From Bacillus sp. FJAT-27264 (GTDB lineage Bacteria; Bacillota; Bacilli; Paenibacillales; Paenibacillaceae), in assembly GCF_001682855.1 (NCBI RefSeq), contig NZ_MAQW01000001.1, forward strand, positions 1-64,000: DNA of 64,000 nt. The letters are read 5' to 3'. The notes under the pieces are model-generated. The model did no database searches. It worked only from the letters and a program-made list of their open reading frames with translations, and was not told the DNA's origin. Within the stretch, counting starts at the first letter, position 1. Every line of letters begins with the position of its first letter. The translations under genes were made by a program, and so were the position numbers. Positions 62,411 through 64,000 of this stretch are shown piece by piece.

Positions 62411-64000
62411 TTATTTGTTCAAATGATAAGGCACTGTGGCGACTACAACATCCTTCTGGTTCATTAAATAGGAACGAATCAAGAAACTGGTCTGGTTGTG
62501 CAATAGCGCCTGCCACCAATGCTTCGTAATAAATTGCGGAATAAGGATCGTAATGTGATCTGTCGAAGCGGTCTTCCACTCCACCGTATCGATGAACTTA
62601 AGCAGGGGGCGGAGAATGCTGCGGTACCGGGAGCGCAATACAATAAGCCGTACACCCGGGTTCCATTCTTCCCACTTCTGCTCCATCCGATGAATCTCCT
62701 CTTCATCAAAGCCGACGTACACAGCAACCACATTATCCGTTAACGACTTGGCGTAGCTGAGCGAATGCAGAACGGCGCGAGTAACGCCAGCTACAGGCAC
62801 AACCACGGTGCTTCCTTTAATAACTGGTTTATCTTTGTCGAGACAGATACGAAGCTGATCCGCTGTATTCATGTAGTGACCATGTATGCGGTAGAACACG
62901 AACATTACGATTGGCAGGAAGATAAAGGCCATCCACACACTGGAGAATTTGGTGATGATGAAAATCAGCGTAATCGTTAATGTCGTCAGCATCCCGATTG
63001 TGTTGACAACAAATTTACTTTGCCAGCCAGCCGGCTTCAATTTGTACCAGCGAACCATCATACCCAGCTGCGACAGTGTAAATGGAATGAACACACCGAC
63101 AGCATACAGTGGAATCAGGCCTTCTGTATTCCCGTGAAATGCGGCTACCAGTAATGCAGACATCACACCGAGGAAAATGATCCCGTTCGAGAAACCGAGC
63201 CGGTCCCCACGGACCATGAACGCATGCGGCATGTATTTATCTTTGGCGAACATACAGGCAAGCAGCGGGAACGCCGAGTAAGCGGTATTGGCTGCCAGGA
63301 ACAGTATAACAGCAGTAATCCCTTGAATGAAGAAATACAGCACGCCGCGTCCAAAGGTGGATTCCGTGATCTGGGATACGACGGTAGCTTTCTCGTCGGG
63401 CACAATGCCATACCAGTACGCCAGAACGGTTATGCCTGTGAACATAATCCCTAGAATGAGGCCCATGGCCATTAGGGTTTTTGCCGCATTTTTCTCAGCA
63501 GGCGCTTTAAAGTTCGGAATAGCATTGGATACCGCCTCGACCCCGGTCAAAGCCGAACAGCCAGAGCTAAAGGCCTTCAGGAGCAGGAACAAGCTGACAT
63601 TGGATACCGCAGTCCCGATCTCGGGAACATGGGCATGCGCGCCGCCTGTAGCATATTTTATAACCCCTGAAATAATTAAGACGAAAATGGAAATAACAAA
63701 CAGGTATACCGGAACAGCAATGAAGGATGCGGATTCTGTTACGCCGCGTAGATTAAGTATCGTTAGGATGATAATTACGGTAACTGCAATAAGAACGGTA
63801 TGCCCATGTAAGCCTGGAAAAGCCGACGTGATCGCATCAGTACCTGCTGACGCACTTACGGCAACCGTTAGAATGTAATCCACGAGCAAAGAGCCACCAG
63901 CCAAAAGCCCGGTCGGAACGCCCAGATTGTTCTTAGCTACGATATAAGCACCGCCGCCTTGTGGATAAGCAAAGATCGTCTGCCGGTATGATAAAATCAG
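62411..64000 (-). CDS. APC-family permease, KimA/YdaO-like, 5' truncated
   Basis: About 530 residues visible, open to the window edge. It includes SYRQTIFAYPQGGGAYIVA and DYILTVAVSASAGTDAITS, typical of KimA-type K+ importers, and about eight to ten membrane segments followed by a cytoplasmic domain. KimA is regulated by c-di-AMP in relatives, often by a ydaO riboswitch, which would lie outside this window. The TTG at 63904 is not the true start. Confidence 0.85.
   Translation of the reverse strand: MILSYRQTIFAYPQGGGAYIVAKNNLGVPTGLLAGGSLLVDYILTVAVSASAGTDAITSAFPGLHGHTVLIAVTVIIILTILNLRGVTESASFIAVPVYLFVISIFVLIISGVIKYATGGAHAHVPEIGTAVSNVSLFLLLKAFSSGCSALTGVEAVSNAIPNFKAPAEKNAAKTLMAMGLILGIMFTGITVLAYWYGIVPDEKATVVSQITESTFGRGVLYFFIQGITAVILFLAANTAYSAFPLLACMFAKDKYMPHAFMVRGDRLGFSNGIIFLGVMSALLVAAFHGNTEGLIPLYAVGVFIPFTLSQLGMMVRWYKLKPAGWQSKFVVNTIGMLTTLTITLIFIITKFSSVWMAFIFLPIVMFVFYRIHGHYMNTADQLRICLDKDKPVIKGSTVVVPVAGVTRAVLHSLSYAKSLTDNVVAVYVGFDEEEIHRMEQKWEEWNPGVRLIVLRSRYRSILRPLLKFIDTVEWKTASTDHITILIPQFITKHWWQALLHNQTSFLIRSYLMNQKDVVVATVPYHLNK

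Overview
This 64 kb window comes from an endospore-forming Firmicute, most likely a Paenibacillus. The evidence is a tricistronic gerA-type germination operon, a BclA-like collagen protein fused to a 'preface' domain seen in Paenibacillus, a YesM/YesN two-component system next to LplA/B/C-type sugar ABC genes, strong AGGAGG-type ribosome sites with frequent GTG/TTG starts, and moderate G+C. No rRNA, tRNA, CRISPR array or intact transposase was found. The species assignment is an inference.

Layout. 1-1.3 kb: 3' part of a pyruvate oxidase. 1.8-7.1 kb: a plus-strand island of small helical proteins in three related types (A, B, C), duplicated in tandem, with one deletion remnant and one member fused to a GXT collagen stretch and a C-terminal domain; a spore-surface role is likely. 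7.2-12.1 kb: decayed insertion-sequence and gene remnants, a methyltransferase coupled to a 34-codon ORF, and a divergent MocR regulator/cysteine synthase pair bracketed by degenerate inverted repeats. 12.4-21.9 kb: a carbohydrate locus on the minus strand (response regulator, sensor kinase, two permeases, binding lipoprotein, glycosidase-like enzyme). 22.3-26 kb: AraC regulator/epoxide hydrolase, a VOC protein, and an ArsR/AHSA1 pair.

26.4-30.9 kb: a minus-strand operon with an RNA leader that ends in a terminator, an OpuC-like permease and binding protein without an ATPase, and two flavin monooxygenases. 31-38 kb: redox enzymes with their regulators (MerR frameshifted, MarR, LysR), including the old yellow enzyme NamA. 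38-38.8 kb: a gene-free stretch packed with repeats. 38.8-42.8 kb: the ger operon plus an unlisted 50-codon membrane gene. 44-46.7 kb: an ABC-2 exporter. 46.8-48.2 kb: ribA with a divergent HxlR regulator. 48.3-51.8 kb: an ECF sigma factor, a putative anti-sigma protein and an ABC exporter, with a recognisable ECF promoter. 52 kb: a 70-residue protein that is 46% methionine with repeated MCM motifs. 52.9-55.5 kb: queF-queC-queD-queE under a preQ1 riboswitch. 56-57.7 kb: murB and a quinone reductase-like gene. 57.8-62.3 kb: a Fur-controlled ferric-siderophore importer. 62.4-64 kb: a KimA-like permease cut by the window end.

The most unusual items are the Met/Cys-rich mini-protein, the A/B/C preface-domain island, the leader-controlled OpuC/monooxygenase operon, the CxxCxxC ORF coupled to a methyltransferase, and several dispersed intergenic repeat families, one of which lies inside the predicted 5' leader of the siderophore-binding protein.
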